Source: Siccirubricoccus phaeus
GTDB lineage: Bacteria > Pseudomonadota > Alphaproteobacteria > Acetobacterales > Acetobacteraceae
Reading direction: 5' to 3'
Assembly: GCF_008360935.1 (NCBI RefSeq)
Contig: NZ_SRXO01000027.1
Location: forward strand, 1 to 64,000
DNA length: 64,000 bases
Shown here: one piece after another, positions 1 through 9,027 of the stretch
Layout of the letters: each line of letters starts with the position of its first letter
Numbering within the stretch: the first letter of the stretch is position 1
Program-made: the position numbers and the translations under genes
Notes under the pieces: generated by a model
Told to the model about the DNA's origin: nothing
Database searches by the model: none
What the model saw: the letters and a program-made list of their open reading frames with translations, nothing else

Positions 1-191
1 GGCCCGCGCCCCGCCCGGTGGTGGCGCAGGCCGCGCGCCCCGCCCCCACCCCGATCGCTGCCCCGCGCCCGGCGGAGCCGCCCCTGGCCTCGCCCGGCGG
101 CTCGCTGCTCGGCGGCGGCCGGCCGCTGCTGGCCCCGCCCGTGCCCTTCGGCAGCGCCCATGCCGCCACCCTGAACGGGGGCGGCAGGTGA
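1..191 (+). CDS. ftsL: C-terminal end of an FtsL-like cell division protein (partial)
   Basis: An open frame runs in from the left edge (first full codon at base 3) and stops with TGA at 189-191, overlapping the GTG start of ftsI in a GTGA arrangement. The visible ~62 residues are rich in Pro, Ala and Gly and show no domain. The call rests on position: in dcw clusters the gene directly before ftsI is ftsL, a small bitopic septal protein, and alphaproteobacterial FtsL proteins often have Pro-rich tails. The membrane segment and leucine-zipper part lie outside the window. It could be another small dcw protein. Confidence 0.55.
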   Translation, partial: PAPRPVVAQAARPAPTPIAAPRPAEPPLASPGGSLLGGGRPLLAPPVPFGSAHAATLNGGGR

Positions 192-2437
192 ATTTCATCC
201 CGGACCAGCCGGCCGAGATCGCACCGCCCTCCCCGCACGCCGCCCCGGCCGGCAGGCCGCTGCCGCGGGAGGCGGCGCCGAGCCACGCCCTGGTCCGCAT
301 CCCGGCGCCGGAACTCGCCCGCCGCGCCCAGATGGAGCGGACCCGCGGCCGGCTGGTGCTGGCCGCGTTCGGCTTCGCCACCCTCTTCGCGGCGGTCGGG
401 GTGAAGCTGACGCTCGCCACCATCCTGGACCCGCTGGCGCCCCGGCTGCGCCCTGCCGCCCGCGTGCCCACCGGCGAGCCGACGGTGACTCGCGCCCCCA
501 TCACCGACCGCAATGGCGAGGTGCTGGCGGTCTCCCTGCAGGTGACGGAGCTCTACGCCAACCCGCAGGAGATCAACGACCCGATCGAGGCCGCCGACCG
601 GCTGCTGACCGTGCTGCCGGGGCTGGACCGGGAGAGGCTGATCGCCCGCATCACCCAGCGGAACGTGCCGGGGACCGAGACGCCGGTGCAATTCGCCTAC
701 ATCGCCCGCAACCTGCCGCCGCGGCAGCAGCAGGCGATCAACAATCTCGGCATCCCAGGCTTCCATTTCCGCCCGGCCGAGCGGCGCTTCTACCCCCAGG
801 GCTCGGCCGCGGCGCATGCGCTGGGCCAGGTGGATGTGGACGGCCGCGGCATCGCCGGCGTGGAGCGGCATTTCGACGCCAGGCTGCGCGACGACCGCGC
901 GCCGCTCCGCCTTTCCATCGATGTGCGCGTGCAGGTGGCGCTGCGCGAGGCAGTGGCGAAGGCGATCGGCGACTTCAACGGCGTCGGCGGCGCCGGGGTG
1001 GTGCTGGATGCGAATACGGCAGAAGTGCTGGCCATGGTCAGCCTGCCGGATTTCGACGCTTCCGACCCCGGCGGGCTGCAGCGTCGCGCCGAAGGCGCGC
1101 CTGGACAGCGAGCCGAAGGCGCGCCTGGACAGCGAGCCGAAGGCGCGCCTGGGCTGCGAGCCGAAGGCGCGCCTGGACAACGAGCCGAAGGCGCGCCTGG
1201 ACAGCGGGCGGAGGAACAGGCCGGAGGGCCGGCCCCGACCACCGGGCGGCGCGTGCCGGTGGGCCGCGGCGCCGCGGCCGCCGCCGCCGTGCCGCAGGAC
1301 CGCGATCCGCATTTCAACCGCGTCACCGTCGGCCTCTACGAGCCGGGCTCGACCTTCAAGCTGATGACCGCGGCCATGGCGCTCGACTCCGGCGCGGCCA
1401 ATATCTGGTCCAGCTTCGACGCCTCCCGCCCCATCCGCTATGGCCGCTTCACCATCAGCGACTACAAGGGCAAGAATCGCGTCCTCAGCCTGCCGGAGGT
1501 GCTGGCCTATTCCTCCAACCTCGGCGCGGCGCATATGGCGCTGCTGCTGGGGCCGCAGCGGCACCGCGAATTCATGGGGCGGATGGGCATGCTCCAGCGC
1601 CTCGGCGTGGAACTGCCGGAGACGGCGCGGCCCATGGCACCCTCGCCGCAGCACTGGCGCGACATCAACACCATGACCATCGCCTTCGGCCATGGCATTT
1701 CGGTCTCGCCGCTGCATGTCGTCACCGGCGTCGCCGCGCTGGCCAATGGCGGCATCCTCCGCCCGCCCACCCTGGTCGCCCAGCCCGAGGGCGCGGCGCG
1801 GGAGGGAACGCGCGTGGTGTCCGAGCGTACCTCGGACATCATGCGGCGGCTGATGCGCCTCGTCGTCACCGACGGCTCCGGCAAGGGCGCCGAGGTGCCG
1901 GGCTATTTCGTCGGCGGCAAGACCGGCACGGCCCAGAAGACCGGGCCGCGCGGCGGCTACCTGCAGGACAAGCGCATCGCCGCCTTCGTCGGCGCCTTCC
2001 CGATGAACCAGCCGCGCTACGCCGTCTATGTCATGGTCGATGAGCCGAAGCCGAACGCCCAGAGCCATGGCTATGCGACGGCGGGCTGGGTGGCGGCGCC
2101 GGCCGCCGGCATGGTGATCCGCCGCATCGCCCCGATCCTCGGCCTGGTGCCGGAGACGGAGCGGGCGCCGCAGATCCAGCAGACCATCAGCATCCCGCTG
2201 CAGCCGGCGCGGCCGCCGCGCGCCGCGCCGCCGCCGGCCGCCGCCGCCGGCGCGGTGCCGCGCGCGGGCAATGCCCCGGCCATGGTGCCGCCCGGCCCGG
2301 TGATCCAGCCCCCTGGCCCCGCCGGCAGCCAGCCGCCGCCGCTGCGCCGGACCGATGCGCCCATGGGGGCGCCCGCCGCCCCCGGGTTGCGGCTCGTCGC
2401 CATGCCTCCCCTGGAGGCCGGCCTTGCGGCTCGATGA
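188..2437 (+). CDS. ftsI: Septal peptidoglycan transpeptidase FtsI (PBP3)
   Basis: Cross-links septal peptidoglycan as part of the divisome, working in the periplasm with FtsW. The protein has 749 residues: a short cytoplasmic Pro-rich head, one membrane anchor (about 55-75), a dimerisation/pedestal region, then the transpeptidase domain with STFK (Ser388 nucleophile), SSN (442-444) and KTGT (578-581). It starts at GTG 188, overlapping the previous stop. It is longer than usual for two reasons. A roughly 75-residue low-complexity insert precedes the active-site helix and includes five tandem 8-residue units RAEGAPGQ (residues 300-339). A Pro/Ala tail of about 80 residues follows the catalytic domain. 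No PASTA domain is visible. The catalytic motifs are intact, so it should be functional. Confidence 0.96.
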   Translation: MNFIPDQPAEIAPPSPHAAPAGRPLPREAAPSHALVRIPAPELARRAQMERTRGRLVLAAFGFATLFAAVGVKLTLATILDPLAPRLRPAARVPTGEPTVTRAPITDRNGEVLAVSLQVTELYANPQEINDPIEAADRLLTVLPGLDRERLIARITQRNVPGTETPVQFAYIARNLPPRQQQAINNLGIPGFHFRPAERRFYPQGSAAAHALGQVDVDGRGIAGVERHFDARLRDDRAPLRLSIDVRVQVALREAVAKAIGDFNGVGGAGVVLDANTAEVLAMVSLPDFDASDPGGLQRRAEGAPGQRAEGAPGQRAEGAPGLRAEGAPGQRAEGAPGQRAEEQAGGPAPTTGRRVPVGRGAAAAAAVPQDRDPHFNRVTVGLYEPGSTFKLMTAAMALDSGAANIWSSFDASRPIRYGRFTISDYKGKNRVLSLPEVLAYSSNLGAAHMALLLGPQRHREFMGRMGMLQRLGVELPETARPMAPSPQHWRDINTMTIAFGHGISVSPLHVVTGVAALANGGILRPPTLVAQPEGAAREGTRVVSERTSDIMRRLMRLVVTDGSGKGAEVPGYFVGGKTGTAQKTGPRGGYLQDKRIAAFVGAFPMNQPRYAVYVMVDEPKPNAQSHGYATAGWVAAPAAGMVIRRIAPILGLVPETERAPQIQQTISIPLQPARPPRAAPPPAAAAGAVPRAGNAPAMVPPGPVIQPPGPAGSQPPPLRRTDAPMGAPAAPGLRLVAMPPLEAGLAAR
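1085..1204 (+). repeat. Five tandem 24-bp units inside ftsI
   Basis: Five consecutive 24-bp copies (1085-1108, 1109-1132, 1133-1156, 1157-1180, 1181-1204) encode RAEGAPGQ, with the third ending in L instead of Q. Each unit contains the palindrome GGCGCGCC. Copies differ by only one to a few bases, which suggests recent slippage or expansion. The 24-bp period keeps the reading frame. The array lies between the conserved SLPDFD segment and the SxxK helix of the transpeptidase domain. Confidence 0.97.
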
Positions 2438-3923
2438 GCTCCTCTCCCGGGCCGGGCTGGAAACGCCGCCAGGCGCGCCGGCCGCGCTGCTCGGGCTGAC
2501 GGCCGACAGCCGCGCCGTCCGGCCGGGCTGGCTGTTCGCCGCCCTGCCGGGGGCGAAGGCGGATGGCCGTGCCTTCATCGCCGAGGCGGTGGCGCGCGGC
2601 GCCGCCGCGGTGCTGGCGCCGGACGGGACGGAATGGCCGGCGGGGGTGCCGGCGCGGCCGCTGATCACCGATGCCGATCCGCGCCGGGTGCTGGCCCTGC
2701 TGGCCGCCGCCTTCCATGGCGGGCAGCCGGCGGTGGTGGTCGCGGTGACGGGCACCAACGGCAAGACCAGCACGGTGGATTTCCTCCGCCAGCTCTGGGG
2801 GCTGGCCGGCGGGAAGGCCGCTTCGCTCGGCACGCTGGGGCTGGTGGCGGAAGGGTTTCCGCCCGGTCCCTCGCTGACCACGCCGGACCCGCTCGGCCTG
2901 CACGCCACCCTGCCGGCGCTGGCCCGGGCGGGGGTGGGCCGGGCGGCGATGGAGGCCTCCTCCCACGGCATCGAGCAGCGGCGGCTGGACGGGGTGAAGC
3001 TGGCCGCGGCGGGGTTCACCAACCTGACGCGCGACCATCTGGACTATCACGGCACCCTGGCCGCCTATCGGGACGCCAAGCTGCGGCTGTTCCGCGCGCT
3101 GCTGCCGCCGGGCGCGCCGGCCGTGGCGAATGCGGATATGGAGGGGGAGACGCTGGCCGCCCTCCGCGCTGCCCGCCCCGGGCTGCTGACGGTGGGGGAG
3201 GCGGGGGAGGCGATCCGCCTGCTGTCCCATCGGCCGCTGCCCGCCGGTCAGGCGCTGGAATTGGCGCTGTTCGGCAGCAAGGTGGCGGTGGAGCTGGCCC
3301 TGCCCGGCCGCTTCCAGGCGGATAACGTCATGCTGGCCGCAGCGCTGGCGGTGGCGACGGGGCTGGACGCCGCGCTGCTGCCGGGCCTGCTGCCCCGGCT
3401 GGCAGGGGTGCGCGGGCGGATGGAGCTGGCGGCACGCCTGCCGAACGGCGCCGCCGCCTATGTGGACTACGCCCACACCCCGGATGCGCTGAGCCGGCTG
3501 CTGGCCGCGCTCCGCCCGCATGTCGGGCCGGGCGGCAAGCTGCATGTGGTGTTCGGCGCCGGCGGGGACCGGGACCCGGGCAAGCGCCCGCTGATGGGCG
3601 CCGCCTGCGCCGAGGCGGCCGATTGCTGCTGGGTGACGGATGACAATCCCCGCTCGGAGGACCCGGCCGCCATCCGCGCCGCGGTGCTGGCGGGCTGCCC
3701 CGGCGGGATCGATGCCGGGGACCGGCGCGCCGCCATCGCCCGGGCGCTGGCGGCGCTCGGCCCGGGGGATGTGCTGGCCGTGGCCGGCAAGGGGCATGAG
3801 AGCGGTCAGACCATCGCCGGCGTGACCACGCCCTTCGACGATGCGGCGGTGGTGCGCGAGCTGGTCGGCGCGCCTTCCGCCGCTGGCGGGGGGCTGGCAG
3901 CCGGGTGGGGGTGCGCGCCATGA
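2424..3923 (+). CDS. murE: UDP-MurNAc-tripeptide synthetase (meso-DAP adding)
   Basis: Cytoplasmic Mur ligase that adds the third stem-peptide residue to UDP-MurNAc-L-Ala-D-Glu using ATP. The start is TTG 2424 (MRLDELL...), chosen because GGAGG sits at 2412-2416 just upstream and the family's N-terminus begins here. The open frame extends further 5' only by running into ftsI. The protein has 499 residues: N-terminal uridine-binding domain, central ATPase with GTNGKTST (110-117), and C-terminal domain with DNPR (407-410), the motif associated with selection of meso-diaminopimelate. The start overlaps the end of ftsI and the stop overlaps the murF ATG (ATGA). Confidence 0.96.
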   Translation: MRLDELLSRAGLETPPGAPAALLGLTADSRAVRPGWLFAALPGAKADGRAFIAEAVARGAAAVLAPDGTEWPAGVPARPLITDADPRRVLALLAAAFHGGQPAVVVAVTGTNGKTSTVDFLRQLWGLAGGKAASLGTLGLVAEGFPPGPSLTTPDPLGLHATLPALARAGVGRAAMEASSHGIEQRRLDGVKLAAAGFTNLTRDHLDYHGTLAAYRDAKLRLFRALLPPGAPAVANADMEGETLAALRAARPGLLTVGEAGEAIRLLSHRPLPAGQALELALFGSKVAVELALPGRFQADNVMLAAALAVATGLDAALLPGLLPRLAGVRGRMELAARLPNGAAAYVDYAHTPDALSRLLAALRPHVGPGGKLHVVFGAGGDRDPGKRPLMGAACAEAADCCWVTDDNPRSEDPAAIRAAVLAGCPGGIDAGDRRAAIARALAALGPGDVLAVAGKGHESGQTIAGVTTPFDDAAVVRELVGAPSAAGGGLAAGWGCAP

Positions 3924-5356
3924 GCGGCCCCAAGCCTGGCCACCCCCGCCCCAGCCCTCCCCCGCCAGCGGGGGAGGGAGCCGTGCTCTGGACCGCTGCG
4001 GAGCTACGCGCTGCGACGGGCGGTCGGCTGACTGCCGAGGTGGCGGTGACGGGCGTCTCGATCGACAGCCGCACCCTTGCCCCCGGCGACCTCTTCATCG
4101 CCCTGCGCGATGCGCGGGACGGGCATGATTTCGTCGCGCAGGCCCTGGCGCGCGGGGCGGCGGCGGCCATGGTAGACCGCGCCCCCTCTGGTCTTGGCCC
4201 GGAGGCACCGCTGCTCTGCGTGACGGACACGCTCCAGGGCCTTACCGCCCTGGGGGCGGCCGGGCGCGCCCGTTGTGCCGGGCGCGTCGCGGCAATCACC
4301 GGCAGCGTCGGCAAGACCGGCACCAAGGAGATGCTGCGGCATCTGCTGGGCGCGCTGGGCCCCACCCATGCCGCCCAGGCCTCCTACAACAACCATTGGG
4401 GCGTGCCGCTGACCCTGGCGCGCCTTCCCGCCAGGGCGCGCTTCGCGGTGATCGAGATCGGCATGAACAATCCGGGGGAGATCGCCCCCCTCACCCGGCT
4501 GGCCCGGCCGCATGTCGCCGCCATTACGAATGTGGCGGAGGCGCATATCGGCCATATGGGCGGCATGGAAGCCATCGTGGCGGAGAAGGGCAGCATCGCG
4601 CTCGGCCTGGAACCCGGCGGCACCGCCGTGCTGCCGCGGGACAGCGCCGATTTCCCCCGCCTCGCCGAGATCGCCCGCGCCGCCGGCGCCGCCCGCCTCC
4701 TCGGCTTCGGCCGTGACCCGGCGGCGGAGATCCGGCTGCTGGAGGCTGAGACCGGCGCCGTGGGCACCACCGCCCGCATCGCCATCCAGGGCCGGGAGAT
4801 CGCCATCGCCATGCCGGCCATCGGGCTGCAGCATGCGGAGAACGCCACCTGCGCCCTGGCCGTGGTCGCCGCGCTGGGCGAGGACCCGGCCATCGCCGCC
4901 CCTGCCCTCTCGGCCTATGCCCCCGGCGCCGGCCGCGGCGCCGACCGCGTCATCGCCCTGCCCGCCGGCGGCACCGCCCTGCTGGTGGATGACAGCTATA
5001 ACGGCCAGCCCCCCGCCATGCGGGCGGCGCTGCGCAACCTGGCCCTCCGCCCCGCCACCCGCCGCATCGCCGTGCTCGGCGACATGCGGGAACTCGGAGA
5101 ACACTCCGCCGCCCTGCATCGCGGCCTGGCCGAAGAGGCCGGTGCCGCCGACCTGGTCTTCGCCTGCGGGCCGGAGATGGCGCATCTGCTGGCCGCCCTG
5201 CCGCCGGCGAAGCGCGGCGGCCATGCCGCGGATTCCGCCGCCCTGGGACCGCTGGTCAAGGCCGCCCTGCAGCCAGGGGACGTGGTTCTGGTGAAAGGCT
5301 CGCTCGGCAGCCGCATGGCGCTGGTGGTCCAGGCGCTGACGGGAGACGCGAAGTGA
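3920..5356 (+). CDS. murF: UDP-MurNAc-tripeptide:D-Ala-D-Ala ligase
   Basis: Adds D-Ala-D-Ala to the UDP-MurNAc tripeptide, the last cytoplasmic Mur ligase step. From ATG 3920 it has 478 residues with the P-loop GSVGKTGT at 128-135 and the typical C-terminal ligase domain. The first ~20 residues (Gly/Pro-rich) are encoded by a palindromic repeat (3941-3980). The conserved part begins at [13 protein letters not shown]. An alternative start is GTG 3983, which has the purine-rich arm of the palindrome (GGGGAGGGAG, 3971-3980) as a possible ribosome site. GTG 3905 is also open. ATG 3920 is preferred because it forms an ATGA overlap with murE. Confidence 0.94.
   Translation: MSGPKPGHPRPSPPPPAGEGAVLWTAAELRAATGGRLTAEVAVTGVSIDSRTLAPGDLFIALRDARDGHDFVAQALARGAAAAMVDRAPSGLGPEAPLLCVTDTLQGLTALGAAGRARCAGRVAAITGSVGKTGTKEMLRHLLGALGPTHAAQASYNNHWGVPLTLARLPARARFAVIEIGMNNPGEIAPLTRLARPHVAAITNVAEAHIGHMGGMEAIVAEKGSIALGLEPGGTAVLPRDSADFPRLAEIARAAGAARLLGFGRDPAAEIRLLEAETGAVGTTARIAIQGREIAIAMPAIGLQHAENATCALAVVAALGEDPAIAAPALSAYAPGAGRGADRVIALPAGGTALLVDDSYNGQPPAMRAALRNLALRPATRRIAVLGDMRELGEHSAALHRGLAEEAGAADLVFACGPEMAHLLAALPPAKRGGHAADSAALGPLVKAALQPGDVVLVKGSLGSRMALVVQALTGDAK
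3941..3980. repeat. Palindromic GC-rich element at the murE/murF junction (copy 1)
   Basis: Contains a perfect 9-bp stem, CCCTCCCCC (3955-3963) pairing with GGGGGAGGG (3970-3978) over a 6-base loop. The 38-40 bp block closely resembles one at 12682-12719 at the murB/ddl junction. It lies inside the 5' end of murF as called, so it either encodes an added Pro-rich N-terminus or separates the genes and provides a ribosome binding site. Confidence 0.8.
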
Positions 5357-6441
5357 TCTTCAACCTCTTCGCCCCCTTCGCCGAGGATTTCGCCCTCTTC
5401 AACCTGGTGCGCTACACCACCTTCCGGGCGGGCGCGGCCTGCCTGACGGCGCTGGTCTTCTCCCTGGCGCTGGGCCCCTCCGTCATCCGCTGGCTGCGCG
5501 GCTTCCAGCGCGGCGGCCAGCCGATCCGGGAGGATGGGCCGCAGGGCCATCTGCTGACCAAGAAGGGCACGCCCACCATGGGCGGGCTGCTGATCCTGCT
5601 CGCCCTCGTCCTCTCCACCCTGCTCTGGGCCGATCTGCGCAACGGGCTGGTCTGGGCGACGCTGGTGGTGACGGTCGGCTACGGGCTGCTGGGCTTCGCC
5701 GATGACTGGCTGAAAGTGACCAAGCGCAACACCAAGGGCGTCTCCGGCCGGGCCAAGCTGCTGGTGCAGGGCGGCATCGGGTTGCTCGGCGCGCTCTGGA
5801 TCATGAGCGTGCAGCCGGCGCCGATCGCCACGGCCCTGGCCCTGCCGATCTTCAAGGGGGCGCTGATCCCGCTCGGCCTGGCCTTCCCGCTGCTCGGCAT
5901 GCTGGTGATGATGGGCGCCTCCAACGCCGTGAACCTGACGGACGGGCTGGACGGGCTGGCCATCGTCCCGGCGATGATCGCGGCCGGCGTCTTCGCCCTG
6001 ATCGCCTATCTGGTCGGCAACAGGGTGCTGGCGGATTACCTGCAGATCATCGCCGTGCCCGGCGCCAATGAGCTGGCGGTGTTCTGCGCCGCGCTGATCG
6101 GGGCGGGGCTTGGCTTCCTCTGGTTCAACGCGCCGCCGGCGGCGGTCTTCATGGGGGATACCGGCTCGCTCTCCCTGGGCGGGGCGCTCGGCGCCATCGC
6201 GGTCGCCACCAAGCATGAGATCGTGCTGGCGATCGTCGGCGGTCTTTTCGTGGTCGAGACTGTCAGCGTCATCATCCAGGTCTTCTGGTACAAGCGGACC
6301 GGGCGGCGAGTCTTCCTGATGGCGCCGCTCCATCACCATTTCGAAAAGAAGGGCTGGGCCGAGGCCACCATCGTGATCCGCTTCTGGATCATCGCCATGG
6401 TGCTCGCCCTGGTCGGCCTCAGCACGCTGAAGATTCGATGA
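5353..6441 (+). CDS. mraY: Phospho-MurNAc-pentapeptide transferase
   Basis: Integral membrane enzyme that moves phospho-MurNAc-pentapeptide from UDP to undecaprenyl phosphate, giving lipid I. The protein has 362 residues and many hydrophobic segments. Family landmarks are the aspartate pair D117-D118 (ADDWLK), the NLTDGLDG loop with D197 and D200, and the histidine triad HHH at 327-329 ([11 protein letters not shown]). It starts at GTG 5353, overlapping the murF TGA as GTGA. Its stop overlaps murD by ATGA. Length and motifs are normal. Confidence 0.97.
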   Translation: MIFNLFAPFAEDFALFNLVRYTTFRAGAACLTALVFSLALGPSVIRWLRGFQRGGQPIREDGPQGHLLTKKGTPTMGGLLILLALVLSTLLWADLRNGLVWATLVVTVGYGLLGFADDWLKVTKRNTKGVSGRAKLLVQGGIGLLGALWIMSVQPAPIATALALPIFKGALIPLGLAFPLLGMLVMMGASNAVNLTDGLDGLAIVPAMIAAGVFALIAYLVGNRVLADYLQIIAVPGANELAVFCAALIGAGLGFLWFNAPPAAVFMGDTGSLSLGGALGAIAVATKHEIVLAIVGGLFVVETVSVIIQVFWYKRTGRRVFLMAPLHHHFEKKGWAEATIVIRFWIIAMVLALVGLSTLKIR

Positions 6442-7802
6442 GCGAGTTCCGTCCCTTCGCCGGAGAACGCATTGCCCTGGTCGGGCTCGGCAAGGCCGGG
6501 CTGCCGGCGGCGCGGCGGCTGCGCGGCTGGGGGGCGGAGATCGCCTGCTGGGACGACGGCGAGGCGGCCAGGGCGGCGGCGGAGACAGCCGGCCTGCCCC
6601 TGGCCAACCCGGCGGAAGGGGGCTTCCGCTGGGATGCGCTGCTGCTCTCCCCGGGGATTCCCCACCGCCTGCCGCGCGCCCATCCGGCCGCGGCGGCGGC
6701 GCTGGCGGCGGGCAAGCCGATCCTCTGCGACGTGGACTACCTGTTCCGGGCGGTGCGGGCTTCGGGCAGCGCGGCACGCTTCGCCGGCATCACCGGCACC
6801 AATGGGAAGTCCACCACCACCGCCCTGCTGCACCACCTGCTGAGCCGCGGCGGGTTCACGGCGCTGGCGGGGGGCAATCTCGGCCCGGCCGCCCTCTCCC
6901 TGGAGCTGCTCGGGGATCAGGGCATCTACGTGCTCGAGATGTCCTCCTACAGCTTGGAGCGACTCGCCGCGACCCGCTTCAACATTGCGGCCATGCTGAA
7001 CCTCACGCCGGACCATCTGGACCGCCATGGCGACATGGCAGGCTATGCCGCGGCCAAGGCCCGGATCTTCGCCCGCCAGACGGCGGAGGATGCCGCGGTG
7101 ATCGGCATGGAGGACGCCTGGGGCGCCGCCATGGCGACCCCGGCGCGACGCATCCCGATCTCCGGCACCGGGCCGCAGCCCGGCGGGGTCTGGACGGCGG
7201 ACCTCGTGCTGCGCGACGATGCCGGCCCGATCCTCGACCTGCGCGAGGCCCCCACCCTGCCCGGCGCCCACAACGCCCAGAACGCGGCGGCGGCCAGCGC
7301 CATGGCGCTCTGGCTCGGCCTGCCCCGGGGGGCGCTGGCCGAGGGGCTGCGCAGCTATCCCGGCCTGCCGCATCGGCAGGAAAGGGTCGGCACCCATCGC
7401 GGCGTGGTCTTCGTCAACGACAGCAAGGCCACCAACGCCGACAGCACGGAAAAGGCCCTGGCGAGCTATGAGCGGGTGGTCTGGATCGCCGGCGGCACGG
7501 CGAAGGAGGGCGGGATCGAAAGCCTCGCCCCGCTCTTCCCCCGCATCGCCGAGGCGTTTCTCATTGGCCGCGATGCCCCGCTCCTGGCGGCCACCCTCGC
7601 AGCGCATGGCGTGAAGCACAGCATCCCGGGCACCCTGGCCGAGGCCACGCGCGAGGCCGCCGCCGCCGCCTTCGCCGGCGCCGCCCCCGTGGTGCTGCTC
7701 TCGCCTGCCTGCGCGAGCTGGGACCAGTTCACCGGCTATGACCAGCGGGGCGAGGCCTTCCGCGCCCTGGTCGCCGGGCTCGGCCAGGAAAGGGCCGCCT
7801 GA
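6438..7802 (+). CDS. murD: UDP-MurNAc-L-alanine:D-glutamate ligase
   Basis: Adds D-glutamate to UDP-MurNAc-L-Ala with ATP in the cytoplasm. The protein has 454 residues: an N-terminal Rossmann-like UDP-binding domain, central ATPase domain with GTNGKST (120-126), and C-terminal ligase domain with a conserved NDSKATN segment. ATG 6438 overlaps the mraY stop (ATGA). The stop overlaps the ftsW start by one base (TGATG). Nothing unusual is seen. Confidence 0.97.
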   Translation: MSEFRPFAGERIALVGLGKAGLPAARRLRGWGAEIACWDDGEAARAAAETAGLPLANPAEGGFRWDALLLSPGIPHRLPRAHPAAAAALAAGKPILCDVDYLFRAVRASGSAARFAGITGTNGKSTTTALLHHLLSRGGFTALAGGNLGPAALSLELLGDQGIYVLEMSSYSLERLAATRFNIAAMLNLTPDHLDRHGDMAGYAAAKARIFARQTAEDAAVIGMEDAWGAAMATPARRIPISGTGPQPGGVWTADLVLRDDAGPILDLREAPTLPGAHNAQNAAAASAMALWLGLPRGALAEGLRSYPGLPHRQERVGTHRGVVFVNDSKATNADSTEKALASYERVVWIAGGTAKEGGIESLAPLFPRIAEAFLIGRDAPLLAATLAAHGVKHSIPGTLAEATREAAAAAFAGAAPVVLLSPACASWDQFTGYDQRGEAFRALVAGLGQERAA

Positions 7803-8980
7803 TGGTCAGCCGCGCGGATAACTCCACCCTCGGCCGCTGGTGGTGGACGGTGGATCGCTGGACGCTGGCCGCCCTGCTGGCGCTGATCGGCTTCGGCTAC
7901 GTCATGATGCTCGCCGCCAGCCCGGCGGTCGCCGAGCGCGTCATCGGCGAAGCCTCCCGCACCCTGCTCTTCCTGAAGCAGGTGGTGTTCCTGGGGCTGG
8001 CGGCGGGGCTGATGGTCACCGTCTCCCTGCTCTCGCCGCGCGACATCAGGCGGCTCGCCCTGCTCGGCTGTCTCGGCGCGCTGGCGCTGACGGCGGCCAC
8101 CCTCGTCATCGGCTTCGAGACCAAGGGGGCGCGGCGCTGGCTGGCCTTCCCGCTGCTCGGCACCATGCAGCCCTCGGAATTCCTCAAGCCCTGCCTCGCC
8201 GTCGTCAGCGCCTGGTTCCTGGCGGAGGGCAATTGGGCGGCGGCGCAGCGCCTGGCGGAGCCGCAGCGCGGCCTCGGCCTGATCCATGGTCGAGTGCTCT
8301 GGCCGCTGGCGGCGCTCGGCCTGCTCGGCCTGACGGCGGCGATCCTGAAGATGCAGCCGGATTTCGGCATGCTGATGGTGGTGGTCTCGGTCTTCCTTGC
8401 CCAGGCCTTCGTCGCCGGGCTGAACCTCGCCTTCGTCGGCGTGCTGGGGGCGGGGGGCATCGGCCTCGCCATCGCCGCCTATTTCATCCTGCCGCATGTG
8501 CGCAGCCGGGTGGACCGCTTCCTCGACCCCTCCTCCGGCGACACCTTCCAGATCACCAAGGCGATGGAGGCCTTCGGCAATGGCGGCCTCTTCGGCCGCG
8601 GCCCGGGGGAGGGGCGGGTGAAGAACCTGCTGCCCGACGCCCATGCGGATTTCGTCTTCGCCGTGGCGGGGGAGGAATTCGGCCTCATCGTCTGCGCCGT
8701 CATCCTGCTGCTCTTCGCCTTCGTCGTGGTGCGCGGGCTGATCCGGCTGCTGGCGGAGGCCGATCTCTTCGTCGTGCTGGCGGCCACCGGGCTGCTCGCG
8801 CAATTCGGGCTGCAGGCCTTCGTCAACATGGCCTCCACCCTGCATCTGATCCCGACCAAGGGGATGACGCTGCCCTTCGTCTCCTATGGCGGCTCCTCCG
8901 TCCTCGCCATCGCTCTCGGCATGGGCATGCTGCTGGCGCTGACCAAGAAGCGCGGCAGCCGGCTGGAGGAGAGGCTGTGA
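7802..8980 (+). CDS. ftsW: Septal peptidoglycan polymerase FtsW (SEDS family)
   Basis: Polytopic membrane glycosyltransferase of the SEDS family that polymerises lipid II at the septum with FtsI. The protein has 392 residues and about ten hydrophobic segments. The large extracellular loop region with VRSRVDRFLDPSSGDTFQ and the C-terminal LPFVSYGGSS segment are typical of FtsW. It starts at ATG 7802, sharing one base with the murD stop. The stop TGA (8978-8980) overlaps a 15-codon open frame that bridges to murG. Confidence 0.95.
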   Translation: MVSRADNSTLGRWWWTVDRWTLAALLALIGFGYVMMLAASPAVAERVIGEASRTLLFLKQVVFLGLAAGLMVTVSLLSPRDIRRLALLGCLGALALTAATLVIGFETKGARRWLAFPLLGTMQPSEFLKPCLAVVSAWFLAEGNWAAAQRLAEPQRGLGLIHGRVLWPLAALGLLGLTAAILKMQPDFGMLMVVVSVFLAQAFVAGLNLAFVGVLGAGGIGLAIAAYFILPHVRSRVDRFLDPSSGDTFQITKAMEAFGNGGLFGRGPGEGRVKNLLPDAHADFVFAVAGEEFGLIVCAVILLLFAFVVVRGLIRLLAEADLFVVLAATGLLAQFGLQAFVNMASTLHLIPTKGMTLPFVSYGGSSVLAIALGMGMLLALTKKRGSRLEERL

Positions 8981-9027
8981 TGCGCCGCGGCCAGCCTTGT
9001 CCTGCTCTGATCCGGGGGGCGGCATGA
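8980..9027 (+). CDS. Possible 15-codon bridging ORF between ftsW and murG
   Basis: ATG 8980 overlaps the ftsW stop (TGATG), and its TGA (9025-9027) overlaps the murG start ATG 9024 (ATGATG). The predicted peptide is MRRGQPCPALIRGAA. Its only visible role would be to carry ribosomes across the 43-base gap so murG translation stays coupled. It may be chance: no family is recognised and there is no strong ribosome site of its own apart from the end of ftsW. Confidence 0.25.
   Translation: MRRGQPCPALIRGAA

Noticed and set aside
1085-1204. Tandem units in ftsI considered as a CRISPR-like array
   Set aside because: Units are directly joined without spacers and are in frame with a coding sequence, so it is a coding tandem repeat.
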